Below are positions 1 to 9,703 of a stretch of DNA of 64,000 nucleotides, piece after piece. The stretch is from positions 1-64,000 of the forward strand of contig JAJDCQ010000135.1 in assembly GCA_029260755.1 (NCBI GenBank). Direction: 5' to 3'. The DNA comes from Planctomycetota bacterium (GTDB lineage: Bacteria > Planctomycetota > J058 > JAJDCQ01). The position numbers and the translations under genes are program-made. Position 1 is the stretch's first letter; every line of letters begins with the position of its first letter. Under the pieces are notes generated by a model. It was not told the origin of the DNA. It saw only the letters and a program-made list of their open reading frames with translations, and ran no database searches.

Positions 1-37
1 GTTAATGCGAACATCCGAGACCTGACCCCTTCGACTT
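1..37. repeat. REP-like repeat, copy 1 (one arm)
   Basis: The first 37 bases match bases 485-521 exactly, including the ten bases CCTTCGACTT that follow the GACCTGACCCC core. A shorter version is at 36184-36206. Only one arm of the palindrome is inside the window; the other arm, if present, lies to the left. Such GGGGTCAGGTCTCG-type palindromes resemble the REP sequences mobilised by REP-associated tyrosine transposases, but no transposase is present here. Confidence 0.75.
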
Positions 38-428
38 CTCCGGCGGCAGCTTCCGGAGCGAGGCGCGCGCCGTCTCGCCCGACGGGCTGACGATCGTCGG
101 ATTCAGCGAGTCCGACATCGCTCCGACGCCGGCGAATCCGAACTCCAACGAGGCATTCGTTTACGACCCGCGCCGCGGAGGGCTTCGGCGCCTCTCGGAC
201 CTTCTCGCCGGGGTCGACCTCCAGGGCTTCACGCTTGCCCAGGCCCACGGCGTGTCGGCCGACGGTCTGTCGGTCGTCGGGATCGGGGTCGACCAGTCGG
301 GCCTCTTCCAGGAGGCGTTCGTCGCCACCCTCGACCCCGTCCCCGAGCCCTCGACCTACGCGCTCATCGCCCTGGGCCTCGTCGCCGCGGCCGTCCTCCG
401 CCGCCGCGGCGTCCACGCCGGCGCGTAG
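6..428 (+). pseudogene. 5'-truncated PEP-CTERM / HAF-repeat protein fragment
   Basis: The frame ending at TAG 426-428 encodes two HAF-like repeats (VSPDGLTIVG and VSADGLSVVG, about 55 residues apart), then the sorting signal VPEPSTYALIALGLVAAAVL followed by RRR. PEP-CTERM tails direct exported proteins to an exosortase. The frame is closed by TAA at 3-5 inside the REP-like repeat, and no ATG with a ribosome site lies between the repeat and the first HAF repeat. The upstream part of the gene therefore appears to have been lost or separated when the repeat arrived. Flanking by the same repeat in direct orientation (1-37 and 485-521) fits that view. A short intact gene starting at an alternative codon is less likely. 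No exosortase gene is in the window. Confidence 0.6.
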
Positions 429-451
429 CGAGCGCTCGCGAGGCGAGCGAT

Positions 452-521
452 GGGGACAGGTCTCGGATGTTCGCATTAGCGGGCGTTAATGCGAACATCC
501 GAGACCTGACCCCTTCGACTT
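452..521. repeat. REP-like palindrome, copy 2 (both arms)
   Basis: Arm 452-478 (GGGGACAGGTCTCGG...) is the reverse complement of 487-513 with one mismatch, separated by a short GC-rich loop. As RNA it would form a hairpin of about 27 bp. It lies 24 bases after the stop of the PEP-CTERM fragment. The rest of the gap, 522-765, shows no convincing gene or signal. Confidence 0.75.
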
Positions 522-754
522 GCCGCCTGCCGAACCTCGTGCGAAGTCGTTTCCGACGGGCGCGTCGTTCGGGCGGGCGGCCTGCTTCGAGGCGGATCCC
601 GGCGTGCCGAGCCGCGGCTTCCCGATCGGAACGCTCCTGGGCAGCCAGCGCGGGGCCCGGGCCTTCGGCGCGATCCGAGGTCCCATGGATGCGGCTCGGG
701 CGAGGAACCCGGGTGGCATTTGGGGTCGTCCGGTCGCTGCTCGGGAGGGCCCTA

Positions 755-776
755 CTAGTCCGTGGCTAGTCCGTGG
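755..776. repeat. 11-bp tandem duplication at the end of fetB
   Basis: CTAGTCCGTGG occurs twice back to back (755-765 and 766-776). The second copy encodes the last codons and TAG stop of the minus-strand permease gene; the first copy duplicates them downstream. It looks like a recent slippage event. Confidence 0.7.
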
Positions 777-1569
777 ACGGCGGGGACAGCAGCTCCGCCC
801 GGAGCTGCCAGGCTTCGGTGAAGAAGCGGCGCGCGAGGATGCTGCCGAGGATCGCGGCGGCGACGGCGTTCGCGAAGACGAGCATGAACATCACGACGAT
901 CTGGTAGCGGGCGGCCAGGAACGGGTCGGCGCCTGCGATCATCTGTCCGGTCATCATCCCGGGGAGCTGCACGATCCCGACGGTGAGGAGCGCGTTCACC
1001 GATGGGATCAGGGCCGCCCGGAGCGATGCGCGGAGGGCGTCGTCGACCGCCTGGCGCGGGCTCGCGCCCAGCGCGAGGAGCTCCTCGATCGCGTCGCGTC
1101 GCGCGGCGACCTCGGCGACGAGGCGCTCGGCGCCGAGGGCCGCCGCGTTCATCGCGCTCGCGGTGATCATGCCGGCGATCGGGATGAAGTATCGAGGCGA
1201 CCACCAGGGGTCGGGCTGGACGATCAGCGCCGTCACGACGACGGCCGTCGTGGCCGACGCGACGGTCAGGGCGAGCCCGGCGGCGGGGAGCGTCCCCGGC
1301 GGCGGTCGGGCGACGCGGCGCGCGGCCGTCCAGGTCGCGACAGACAGCATCACGACGAACGCGAGCAGGACGAGGAGCGGCGCCTCCGCCTCGAAGACGG
1401 CGAGGAGGACCCAGCCGACGAGGAGGAGCTGCGCGACCGTCCGCACCGTCCCGATGAGGAGCGTCTTGCCGAGGCGTAGTCGGAACACGGCCGCGAGGGC
1501 GATCGTCGCCGCGACGAGGGCGCCCGCGAGGAGCAGCCCGACGAGGCCGATGTCGACCGGCCCGTTCAC
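766..1569 (-). CDS. fetB: ABC exporter permease, FetB/YbbM (UPF0014) family
   Basis: A 267-residue polytopic membrane protein, normal length for the UPF0014 family whose E. coli member FetB, with ATPase FetA, has been linked to iron export. Hydrophobic segments run throughout (first about 5-30, then 36-60, 62-82). The family-typical regions FIPIAGMITASAMN (about 128-141) and LPGMMTGQMIAGADP (about 202-216) are present. The GTG start at 1569 overlaps the TGA stop of the upstream ATPase gene by four bases (GTGA), so the two are probably translationally coupled. Substrate (iron or another metal) is inferred from the family only. Confidence 0.85.
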   Translation of the reverse strand: MNGPVDIGLVGLLLAGALVAATIALAAVFRLRLGKTLLIGTVRTVAQLLLVGWVLLAVFEAEAPLLVLLAFVVMLSVATWTAARRVARPPPGTLPAAGLALTVASATTAVVVTALIVQPDPWWSPRYFIPIAGMITASAMNAAALGAERLVAEVAARRDAIEELLALGASPRQAVDDALRASLRAALIPSVNALLTVGIVQLPGMMTGQMIAGADPFLAARYQIVVMFMLVFANAVAAAILGSILARRFFTEAWQLRAELLSPPSTD

Positions 1570-2339
1570 GACTTCGGCTCGCGGGCGCCGATCGCGCCCG
1601 ACGCCGCGAGGAACGCGCGGGCGCGCTCGTCGCCGGGATCGGCGAGGACCTCGGCCAGCGGCCCCCACGCGGCGACCCGGCCTTCGATGAGGACGAGCAG
1701 GCGCGCCCGGTCGCGGCCGAGCAGCTCGCCGAGTCGATGCGTCACGACCACGACCGAGCGGCCCTCGCTCTCCGCGCGCCAGGCGTCGAGCGCATCGAGG
1801 AGCGCCGCGGCCGTCTCCGGATCGAGGGCGGAGGTCGGCTCGTCGAGGAGCAGCAGGCGCGGCTCGAGGAGCAGCGCCCGCGCGATCGCGACGCGGCCTC
1901 GCTCGCCGTCCGAGAGCGTCGCCGGATCGCGGTCGAGGAGCGTCTCGGGGAGCTGGGCGATCTCGCGCGCCGCCGGCAGGCGCGCGTCGAGCTCGGCCGC
2001 GGAGATCAGCCCGAGCCGGACCGGGAGGGCGAGGGCGGACCGGACCGACTCGCCGGGCAGCGCCGTCCGGGCCGGGACGAGGCCGACGTGGCGGCGCAGC
2101 TCCCGGACGTTCCACGCGGTCACGGCCCGGCCGGCGACGGTCACCTCGCCGGCGCTCGCGTCGACGAGCCGATCGAGGAGTCGGAGCAGCCGCGACTTCC
2201 CGGCGCCCGAGGGTCCGACGATCACCGCGAGCTCGCCGACCGCGAGCGCGAGGTCGACGCCATCCAGGATGACGCGCCCGTCGAGCGCCTGCAGGCGCGC
2301 GGCGGTGAGCGTGAACGCGTCGGTCGTCGGCTCCGGCAT
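1566..2339 (-). CDS. fetA: ABC exporter ATP-binding subunit, FetA/YbbL type
   Basis: A 257-residue ABC ATPase with Walker A GPSGAGKS (about residue 40), signature LSDGERGR (about 144), Walker B LLLLDEP, D-loop SALDPE and H-loop histidine in VVVTHR. It would power the adjacent FetB-like permease; together they form a complete half-size exporter. ATG 2339 was chosen because the ABC domain starts within the next 15 residues. The pair is transcribed away from the divergent gene at 2418, with only 78 bases between them for both promoters. Confidence 0.85.
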   Translation of the reverse strand: MPEPTTDAFTLTAARLQALDGRVILDGVDLALAVGELAVIVGPSGAGKSRLLRLLDRLVDASAGEVTVAGRAVTAWNVRELRRHVGLVPARTALPGESVRSALALPVRLGLISAAELDARLPAAREIAQLPETLLDRDPATLSDGERGRVAIARALLLEPRLLLLDEPTSALDPETAAALLDALDAWRAESEGRSVVVVTHRLGELLGRDRARLLVLIEGRVAAWGPLAEVLADPGDERARAFLAASGAIGAREPKS

Positions 2340-2417
2340 GGCAGCGACGATCTTAGCCGGCGCCCGTCGACCGCATCGACGTCGCCCGGCCGCGCTCACC
2401 GCGCTATCCTCATCGCG

Positions 2418-3458
2418 ATGGTCATCGACCGGCTCGACAACGCCGAGGACATCCTCTTCCGGGAGCGGGCGCGCGGCTGGGTCCGTCCGCCGCGGTGGCT
2501 TGTGGTGCTCTACCTCGGGATCGTCGGCTTCGCCGTGTACTACGCGATCGCGGTCGGGAGCGGGATCGAGTGGGCGGCGCCGATCGGCCCGATCGAGGTC
2601 CCCATCGGGGTCTTCCTCGTCGGCGCGATCGCGGTCGCCGAGGTCTGGCGGCTCGTCGGGTGGGCCACGACCCGCTACGTCGTGAAGAGCCCGCCCCGCC
2701 TGACCGTCTCCTGGGGACTCCTCCGCGTGCGGCTCCAGCGGCGCCTCTGGTTGAAGCCGGAGGAGACGACGGTCGATCCGTCGGGGCGTGGGCTGGTCGT
2801 GCGGACCCCGCACGGTTGCGTCTGCCTCGAGGGCGTCGACCGGTCGAGCCTCGAGTCGCTCCGCGGCGCGATCGGCATCACCGCGTCGGGCCAGGATCCC
2901 GTGGAGCCGCCCCCGCCGAAGCGGGTCGGCGTCCGCTGGCTGGTCCTCCTCGGCCTGGTCTCGGTCCTCGCCCTCGTCGCCGGCGAGCTCCGGGCGCGCG
3001 CGAACGCCCGCTCCTACGCGGCGCTCGTCCGCGCAAACGCGGTGCTCGCCGCGACGACGGGCGCGATCGACGGGGCGGTCCTCCCGGCGGAGTCGGCGGC
3101 GAAGGCGCTCCTGGACGCCGAGCTCCAGCGTCGACACGGTCCCCACGCGTCGGGGTCCGTGGTGGTGAGCGTCGAGCACCTTTGGGACGACCTCGGCGGG
3201 GTCTGGACGACCTGGCGCTTCAGGACGATCAGTCAGCCCATCGCCGCCGAGCGCCCTGAGTTGGTGGGCAGCGTCATCGTGATCCGGTGCACCCGCGATC
3301 TCCACCTCATCCCGGACGCGGGGCGCGTGACCGTCGAGGCGAAGTCCGGGTGGGAGGGACAGCTCATCCTCGACGAGGTCTGCCGGCAGCTCGACGCGGC
3401 CGGGGTGAGCTACACGGTCGTGCCGCCCTCGACAGGTGGCGAGGATGAGGAACGATGA
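2418..3458 (+). CDS. Unknown three-helix membrane protein
   Basis: Encodes 346 residues that I do not assign to a family. Visible features are hydrophobic segments at about 27-46 (LVVLYLGIVGFAVYYAIAV), 55-75 and 172-190 (WLVLLGLVSVLALVAGEL). Between the second and third lies a beta-rich stretch (RLTVSWGLLRVRL...) that could be a PH-like fold, as in other bacterial membrane proteins of this layout. The C-terminal 150 residues would be outside the membrane or in the cytoplasm. The next gene starts 61 bases on, so the two may be co-transcribed. Confidence 0.65.
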   Translation: MVIDRLDNAEDILFRERARGWVRPPRWLVVLYLGIVGFAVYYAIAVGSGIEWAAPIGPIEVPIGVFLVGAIAVAEVWRLVGWATTRYVVKSPPRLTVSWGLLRVRLQRRLWLKPEETTVDPSGRGLVVRTPHGCVCLEGVDRSSLESLRGAIGITASGQDPVEPPPPKRVGVRWLVLLGLVSVLALVAGELRARANARSYAALVRANAVLAATTGAIDGAVLPAESAAKALLDAELQRRHGPHASGSVVVSVEHLWDDLGGVWTTWRFRTISQPIAAERPELVGSVIVIRCTRDLHLIPDAGRVTVEAKSGWEGQLILDEVCRQLDAAGVSYTVVPPSTGGEDEER

Positions 3459-3519
3459 CGTTCGCTGCGCCGGCGCGCCGTCTCTCTCCTGTTCGCCCGA
3501 CCCGGAGGCCCGACCGACC

Positions 3520-5976
3520 ATGACGACCGACCGAGACCGCGACGCCGCGCGCTCCGAGGCGGACCTCCCCTCCGAGGCGAGCGCCAGCTACGCCCACGGC
3601 CAGCTCGCCCGGGCGCTCCGCGCCGCCGAGACCCACGACGATCCCGAGCTCCGCGCGCGGGCCGTGGCGCGCGCCGAGGCGTGGACGAAGGTCTTCGCCG
3701 GGATGCTGTCGGGCGCGCTGCAGGTCGGCTCGCGCGCGCCGATCGCGGAGACGCCGGCGTGGGCGACGCCCGAGGTGGTGACCGGCGGCTTCGTCACGGG
3801 TGAGCTCGTCGCGGGCGGCCCGCTCCGGCCGCACGAGGAGGCGCTCGCCGCGACGCTCACGCCTCGTCCGGCGCCGGGGACCGAGCGGGCGGCCCTGAAC
3901 GCGCACTTCGTCTCCGAGGGCGGGCTGGCCGAGCTGCGCTCGGTCCTCACCTCCGGGCGATTCCGGATCGGCGTTCCCGAGGAGGGGGCGCTCCTCGCCG
4001 TCGCGTGGCTGCTCGGAGAGAACCGAGCGACCGAGGCGCGGGCGATCCTCGACGCGATCGGGCCGTTCTTCGGGCGGCTCCGCTTCTACCCGATGCCGGC
4101 CGAGCGCGCCGCGCCCGACGACGCCGCGGGTTCGGTGCTCGTCCATCGCGAGGACCTCGACGACGCGCGCGCCCGCCTCGCCGAGCGGGTCGTCCGCGCG
4201 CCGCTCGCCCGCATGCGCGAGGCGCTCGAGGTCTGGGCTCCGCTCACCGACCGCTTCGTCGCGCTGTTCGCCGAGACGGTCGAGGGCGAGCCGCCGACGC
4301 TCGCGACCGATGCCGACGAACGCCCGATCCGGGACTCGGAGGGACGCTGGTCCATCGCGGGCGGCTGGCCGTGTCAGCGCTACGCCGACGACTGGGCCGA
4401 GCGGGCGCGGGCGCTCCTCGACGAGGAGCGGCGGCTCCGCGCCGAGTACCCGCTCTGCGGCAAGCCCGCCCGCGGCCACGAGAACCTGGCGCGCCTCCGC
4501 GGGCACCTCGAGACCGCCGCCGCCGACCCGAGCCGGCTGACCGGGCGCGATGTCGGCATCGTCCGCGTCGTCCTCGCATCGATCGCCTGGAAGCGAGGGC
4601 TGCCCGGCGCCGCCGACGGACGCTGCGCCGCCCTGCGCGCGGCGCAGGCGGCTCAGTCGGCCCGGCCCGCCATCGGGGACCACGCGCCGCTGCTGCTCGC
4701 GCGGCTCGCGGCCCTCCCCGGCGCGCTGGGCCTCGAGCCGTCCGACGCCGACGCCGCGGTCCGCCCGATCGAGGCCGACGAGGCGGCCGACCACCCGCGC
4801 CTCATCGCGGGCGAGCCGATCCCGGCGCGCCTCGTCGCCGACGTCGACCGCGCGCGGATCGGCAGCCTCGACGAGCTCGTCGCCCGCGGCGTCGTCCCGT
4901 CGGCCGATGTCCTCGCCACGCTCGTCCCGCGCGTCGCGGCCGCCGCGACCGCCGCGGCGATCGACGATCCCGTCCAGCGGCGCCTGTTCGGAGCCGTCTA
5001 CGTGGCGTTCCGGGCGCGCCGGTCGCTCCTGCTCCTCGACCTCGCCAGTCAGGTCCGGCTCGAGGAGCTGCCTTGGGCCGCCGCGCTCGCTCCGCCGGCC
5101 TCGTCGGCTCGGGTCGGGCCGAGCGGGGAGTGCACGCCGCGGAGCGCCGAGACGGCCCGCGTCGCCCTGCGCGAGGTGACCGCGCTCTGCTTCCGCGCCT
5201 TCCCGTGGGCGATCCTGCCGAACACCCTCCTCCAGGAGATGCGGCCGCTCGCGAAGGCGGCCAGGCTCGAGCGGCTGCCGCTCCTCGACGAGCTCGCCGC
5301 CGACATCTTCATGGGCACGTTCTCGGGCAAGTTCCTCGCCGCCGCGAAGGAGGCGGCGCGGACGCTCGAGGGCTCGCTCTACGCCCGCTACTACGACCTC
5401 GAGCCCGCCGCCGTCCTCGCGATCGACGACGTGACGGCGACCGGACCGAACGCGACGCGCGCCTCGTCGGCGTTCGCCAAGCTCTGCGCGGAGCGCGCCG
5501 GCCCGCGCGACGGCGAGCGGAGGTTCTCGGTCGCCGCCAACGGCAAGGTCATCGAGGCGGCGCAGATCCTGACGACGCACAACCTCGCGTCGCCGTTCGA
5601 GGCGCTCGGAATCGCCGAGACCCTCGGCGACGAGCTCGACGAGCTTCCCCGGCGCACGCTCACGTGGATCGTCGACCGGCTCGCCGCGCCCCCGAACCAC
5701 TGGCGAGCGCGCCTCAAGATGGTGAAGAACGTCGCCTACGCGTGGCGACAGATGGTGTTCTTCCTCTCTGTCGCCACGGGCGAGCCTCAGGCGTTCCTCC
5801 GGTTCGCCGAGGAGCATCTCGGCGACGAGCGACGGACGAGCGTCCGCGAGCGGCTGCAGCCCGCGATCCTCGGCCTCTCCCAGGCGATCGAGGGCGGAAC
5901 CGTCACCGCGCCCGCCCGCCGGCTGCTCGGCTGGACGACCGAGAAGCACTGGCTCGTCGCCGAGCAGCCCGGCTGA
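3520..5976 (+). CDS. Large unknown cytoplasmic protein (818 aa)
   Basis: ATG 3520 is chosen over an in-frame GTG at 3436 because a GGAGG lies at 3504-3508 and the region upstream has no protein-like character. The product has no signal peptide or clear membrane segment. It is alanine/arginine/leucine-rich and predicted mostly helical. A conserved-looking block near 570-640 ([17 protein letters not shown] and [16 protein letters not shown]) suggests a real family, but I cannot name it or its activity. A motif [17 protein letters not shown] sits near 310. Codon use matches its neighbours. Confidence 0.7.
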   Translation: MTTDRDRDAARSEADLPSEASASYAHGQLARALRAAETHDDPELRARAVARAEAWTKVFAGMLSGALQVGSRAPIAETPAWATPEVVTGGFVTGELVAGGPLRPHEEALAATLTPRPAPGTERAALNAHFVSEGGLAELRSVLTSGRFRIGVPEEGALLAVAWLLGENRATEARAILDAIGPFFGRLRFYPMPAERAAPDDAAGSVLVHREDLDDARARLAERVVRAPLARMREALEVWAPLTDRFVALFAETVEGEPPTLATDADERPIRDSEGRWSIAGGWPCQRYADDWAERARALLDEERRLRAEYPLCGKPARGHENLARLRGHLETAAADPSRLTGRDVGIVRVVLASIAWKRGLPGAADGRCAALRAAQAAQSARPAIGDHAPLLLARLAALPGALGLEPSDADAAVRPIEADEAADHPRLIAGEPIPARLVADVDRARIGSLDELVARGVVPSADVLATLVPRVAAAATAAAIDDPVQRRLFGAVYVAFRARRSLLLLDLASQVRLEELPWAAALAPPASSARVGPSGECTPRSAETARVALREVTALCFRAFPWAILPNTLLQEMRPLAKAARLERLPLLDELAADIFMGTFSGKFLAAAKEAARTLEGSLYARYYDLEPAAVLAIDDVTATGPNATRASSAFAKLCAERAGPRDGERRFSVAANGKVIEAAQILTTHNLASPFEALGIAETLGDELDELPRRTLTWIVDRLAAPPNHWRARLKMVKNVAYAWRQMVFFLSVATGEPQAFLRFAEEHLGDERRTSVRERLQPAILGLSQAIEGGTVTAPARRLLGWTTEKHWLVAEQPG

Positions 5977-6082
5977 CCGACCGCGGGGCCGGCCGCCTGA
6001 CCGGCCGGGCTTCCATCCCGCTCGACGCGGTCCTATCATCCCGCCTCCACACCAAGCTCTCGGACGAGAAGAGGAGGCCCTC

Positions 6083-8026
6083 ATGGAGCCGGTCAAGGAC
6101 GCCATCGCCAAGCGCGCGCACGTCGGGACCATCGGTCAGTACCGGGCCCTCTACGCCCAGTCGGTCGAGGATCCGGCCGGCTTCTGGGCCAAGCAGGCGA
6201 AGCGCCTCGACTGGTTCGTCGACCCGCTCGTCGTCCGCGAGGAGGAGGAGGCCGAAGGGACGGTCGACTTCTCCTGGTTCGGCGGCGGCAAGCTCAACGC
6301 CGCCTGGAACTGCGTCGATCGCCACGTCGCCGAGCGGGGCGACAAGACCGCGATCATCTGGGCGAAGGACGAGGTCGGCGAGTACGAGCACATCTCGTAT
6401 CGGCGCCTCAAGCAGGAGGTCTGCCGGGTCGCGAACGTGCTCCGCGCGCATGGCGTCCGCAAGGGCGACCGCGTCTGCATCTACCTGCCGATGATCCCCG
6501 AGCTCGCGTTCACGATGCTCGCGTGCGCCCGGATCGGCGCGATCCACTCGATCGTCTTCGCCGGCTTCAGCGCCGAGAGCCTGAAGGACCGGATCGAGGA
6601 CGCCGGCGCGAAGGTGCTCGTGACGGCGAACGAGGGGCTCCGGGGCGGCAAGACGATCCCGCTGAAGGCGACCTCGGACAAGGCGGTCGACGCGGTCGGC
6701 GACCTCGTCGAGACGATGATCGTCGTCCGGCGGACGGAGACCGAGGTCCCGATGAAGGCCGGCCGCGACGTCTGGCTCCACGAGGAGGCGGCGCGACAGC
6801 GCCTCTCGTGTCCGGCCGAGTGGATGGACGCCGAGGACCCGCTCTACATCCTCTACACGTCGGGGTCGACCGGGAAGCCCAAGGGCGTCCTCCACACGAC
6901 CGGCGGCTACCTCACCTACGCCGCGTTCACCCACGAGCTCGTCTTCGACGTCCACGAGGACGACATTTACGCCTGCGTCGCCGACATCGGATGGGTGACT
7001 GGCCACAGCTACATCATCTACGGGCCGCTCGCGAACGGCGCGACGACGGTGATGTTCGAGTCGACGCCGCTCTACCCCGACGCGAGCCGCTACTGGCGTC
7101 TCGTCGACGACCTCGGCGTCACGATCTTCTACACGGCGCCGACGGCGATCCGAGCGATCGAGCGCCTCGGCGACGAGTGGGTGACGAAGACCTCGCGGAA
7201 GTCGCTCCGGATCCTCGGGACGGTCGGCGAGCCGATCAACCCCGGCGTCTGGCAGTGGTACCACGACGTCGTCGGCAACGGGAAGTGCGCGATCGTCGAC
7301 ACGTGGTGGCAGACCGAGACGGGTGGGATCATGATCTCGCCCCTTCCGGGCGCGACGCCCTGCAAGCCGGGGTCGGCGACCCTGCCGCTCCCCGGGATCC
7401 AGCCGGTCCTCGTCGATGACGAGGGCAACGAGGTCGAGGGCAACGACGTCCGCGGGAACCTGTGCATCAAGGGGAGCTGGCCCGGCCAGGCGCGGACGAT
7501 CTGGGGCGACCACGCCCGCTTCGTCGACGTCTACTTCACCCGCTTCCCCGGGTACTACCTGACCGGCGACGCGTGCCGCCGCGACGAGGACGGCTACTAC
7601 TGGATCACCGGCCGCATCGACGACGTCCTCAACGTCAGCGGGCACCGACTCGGCACGGCCGAGGTCGAGAGCGCGCTCGTCGCGCACCAGGCGGTCGCCG
7701 AGGCGGCCGTCGTCGGTATGCCGCACGACGTGAAGGGGACGGGGATCCACGCCTACTGCATCTGCACGCCGGCGTGGGAGGAGAAGGATCGCGCCGAGGT
7801 GATCGACGTCCTGAAGAAGCAGGTCCGCGAGGTGATCGGCGCGATCGCGACGCCGGACCGCCTCATGGTCGTCCCGGGCCTCCCGAAGACGCGGTCGGGC
7901 AAGATCATGCGTCGGATCCTGCGCAAGATCGCCGCCGCCGAGTACGATGACCTCGGCGACATCACGACGCTCGCGGACCCGAGCGTCGTCGAGAAGATCG
8001 TCGATGACCACAAGGCCGGGAAGTAG
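6083..8026 (+). CDS. acsA: Acetyl-CoA synthetase (acetate-CoA ligase)
   Basis: A 647-residue AMP-forming acyl-CoA synthetase, the normal length of Acs. It converts acetate, ATP and CoA to acetyl-CoA in the cytoplasm. Visible motifs are the P-loop-like [11 protein letters not shown] (about residue 257), the acetate-pocket region [10 protein letters not shown] (about 409-418), the hinge YYLTGD and [18 protein letters not shown], and near the C-terminus [11 protein letters not shown], whose lysine is the catalytic and acetylation site in Acs. The tryptophan in WWQTETGG favours acetate over longer acids. A strong GAGGAGG (6071-6077) precedes the ATG. It is monocistronic, with a repeat element directly downstream. 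Confidence 0.96.
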   Translation: MEPVKDAIAKRAHVGTIGQYRALYAQSVEDPAGFWAKQAKRLDWFVDPLVVREEEEAEGTVDFSWFGGGKLNAAWNCVDRHVAERGDKTAIIWAKDEVGEYEHISYRRLKQEVCRVANVLRAHGVRKGDRVCIYLPMIPELAFTMLACARIGAIHSIVFAGFSAESLKDRIEDAGAKVLVTANEGLRGGKTIPLKATSDKAVDAVGDLVETMIVVRRTETEVPMKAGRDVWLHEEAARQRLSCPAEWMDAEDPLYILYTSGSTGKPKGVLHTTGGYLTYAAFTHELVFDVHEDDIYACVADIGWVTGHSYIIYGPLANGATTVMFESTPLYPDASRYWRLVDDLGVTIFYTAPTAIRAIERLGDEWVTKTSRKSLRILGTVGEPINPGVWQWYHDVVGNGKCAIVDTWWQTETGGIMISPLPGATPCKPGSATLPLPGIQPVLVDDEGNEVEGNDVRGNLCIKGSWPGQARTIWGDHARFVDVYFTRFPGYYLTGDACRRDEDGYYWITGRIDDVLNVSGHRLGTAEVESALVAHQAVAEAAVVGMPHDVKGTGIHAYCICTPAWEEKDRAEVIDVLKKQVREVIGAIATPDRLMVVPGLPKTRSGKIMRRILRKIAAAEYDDLGDITTLADPSVVEKIVDDHKAGK

Positions 8027-8035
8027 CCCTCGCAT

Positions 8036-8320
8036 GGGCTATCAACTTCGCTCAGGTCCGATGGGCTCGCCTTCGGCGAGCAGATGTCACCACGGAGGCA
8101 CGGAGACACGGAGAAGCGACCGAGGGCGCCGTATCCCGGCTCGCGCGAGCCGACCGGCTCCAGGGATGGCTCCCTCTCGGTGTCCGTCACGCGAGGCGAC
8201 GGGAGCCAAGAGAAGGAGCGCCGGGATCGGTCCGCGACGTGGCATCATCCGAAGCTGCTCCGTGCCTCCGTGCCTCCGTGGTTCCATCTCTTCATCGACG
8301 TGAGCGAAGTTGATATGCCC
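8036..8320. repeat. CACGGAG-type inverted-repeat element, copy 1
   Basis: The left arm (8036-8113) holds CTATCAACTTCGCTCA, a GGCTCGCCTTCGGCGAGC mini-palindrome and three tandem CACGGAGR units. The right arm (8258-8316) holds the inverse: three tandem CCTCCGTG-type units and TGAGCGAAGTTGATA. The centre of about 145 bases is not obviously coding. The right edge reaches the ATG at 8315 of the downstream hydrolase. Related copies lie at 27383-27725 and 38836-39094. No transposase or target-site duplication is evident. This element fills the whole 288-base gap between acsA and the next gene. Confidence 0.85.
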
Positions 8321-9559
8321 TGCCCTCGCTTGTCCGCCCGTCACGTCCGCCCCCTGCTCCTCCTCCTCGCCGCCGCGGGCGCCCTCGCCGCGGTCGCCGC
8401 GGGGACGCCGCGCCCGGCGACGCCGGAGCGCGACGACGACGGCGCGGTGCTCGAGGAGGCCGCGTCGTTCGAGATCGAGGTCGACGTCGGCTCGGGCCCG
8501 AAGCCCTACACCGTCGACGGCGTGATCGCGCGGCCGGCCGCGCTGTCGCCGGGGAACCGGGCGCCCGCGGTGCTCCTGATCCACGGGAGCAACGACGGGA
8601 GCCGGCTCCGGAAGGACCTCGACGTCACGATCGCCGGGGCGCGGACGGCCGACGGAAAGGAGGCGAAGCGCTTCCGCGCGATCGCCCACGCCCTCGTCCG
8701 CGAGGGCTTCGTCGTCTACCGCCATCACAAGCGCGGCTACGCGACCGACCGGAACGACGATCGCCTCGACGTCGTCCGGACGATCACCCTCGCCCGCTCG
8801 ACCGGCGACAGCCGCCGCGCCCTCGCCCGGCTCCGCGAGAGTCCGTGGGTCGATCCCAGGCGGATCGTGCTCCTCGGATACAGCGAGGGGACGATGCTCG
8901 CGCCGGTCATCGCGAAGGACGACGACGGCGTCCTGGGCGTGGTCCTCATCGGCTGCGTCGTCGACTTCGACCGGGTCGCGCGGTTCCAGACCGTCGACAA
9001 GCCGATCGCCGACGCCTTCGCCGCGTTCGACCGCGACGACGACGGGAGGATCGACGCACGGGAGCAGATCGCCCCGGGGCCGCCCGGCAGCCCTCGGCCG
9101 GCATGGATCCGGGCGACGGGGCGGCTCGACCGGGACCGCGACGGCGCGATCTCGCGGAGCGAGGCCGACGTCCACCTCGCCGCGACGGCCTTCCGGCCGT
9201 TCAAGGACGGAAGCGCCGACCCCGAGAGCTACTGGCACGGGCACTTCCGGGTGCCGACCAACCTCGAGGCGCTCCCGGCCTTCCGAAAGCCCGTCATCCT
9301 CATCCAGGGCGAGGAGGACTGGCGGACGCCGGCGCCGCACGCGCGCGAGCTCGAGGCGAGGATGAAGGCGGCCGGCCACCCGAGCATGACCTTCCGCTAC
9401 TACCCCGGGCTCGGCCACGGCCTGAGCCCGCCGCGGCCCGCGCCCGAGGGCGGCGTCTTCCGGGAGGAGACGGCGGGGCCGCCGAGCGCGGAGGTGCTCG
9501 CGGAGATGGCGGCGCTGGCGCGGGAGCGGTTCGGGCGGGAGCGCGACGGGCCGTTCTAG
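8315..9559 (+). CDS. Exported alpha/beta hydrolase with two EF-hand-like loops
   Basis: Residues 1-30 form a signal peptide (RHVRPLLLLLAAAGALAAVAAG). The alpha/beta-hydrolase core shows LLIHGSNDGS near 88, nucleophile elbow GYSEGT near 190, a likely acid in GEEDWRTP near 332 and histidine in LGHGL near 369. Between the nucleophile and the acid, in the cap position, are two calcium-loop-like sequences, DRDDDGRIDAREQ (about 239) and DRDRDGAISRSEA (about 271). Such a cap could make activity calcium-dependent. The substrate is unknown; the family includes dienelactone hydrolase and acyl peptidase relatives. The ATG lies inside the terminal arm of a repeat element, with no clear ribosome site, so the start is the best guess from the signal peptide. 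Confidence 0.8.
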   Translation: MPCPRLSARHVRPLLLLLAAAGALAAVAAGTPRPATPERDDDGAVLEEAASFEIEVDVGSGPKPYTVDGVIARPAALSPGNRAPAVLLIHGSNDGSRLRKDLDVTIAGARTADGKEAKRFRAIAHALVREGFVVYRHHKRGYATDRNDDRLDVVRTITLARSTGDSRRALARLRESPWVDPRRIVLLGYSEGTMLAPVIAKDDDGVLGVVLIGCVVDFDRVARFQTVDKPIADAFAAFDRDDDGRIDAREQIAPGPPGSPRPAWIRATGRLDRDRDGAISRSEADVHLAATAFRPFKDGSADPESYWHGHFRVPTNLEALPAFRKPVILIQGEEDWRTPAPHARELEARMKAAGHPSMTFRYYPGLGHGLSPPRPAPEGGVFREETAGPPSAEVLAEMAALARERFGRERDGPF

Positions 9560-9620
9560 AGACAGGAGTCTCGGGCGGAGCACCCCGACGCGTCCGCAAC
9601 GGCTCGGCGACGCCAGGCCC

Positions 9621-9703
9621 AATCCGCGCAATCCGCGTAATCCGCGGTTTCGTTCTTACGGCGCAAGAACGAGTGGAACCGCGGATTACGCGGACTACGC
9701 GGA
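9621..9703. repeat. CCGCGGATT-type hairpin, copy 1
   Basis: Left arm 9621-9657 (three tandem AATCCGCGN 9-mers, then GTTTCGTTCTT) pairs with right arm 9665-9703 (AAGAACGAGTGGAACCGCGG and on, with ACGCGGA units) around a 7-base loop. A second copy lies at 36394-36482. It sits 62 bases after the hydrolase stop and may also end its transcript. Confidence 0.85.
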
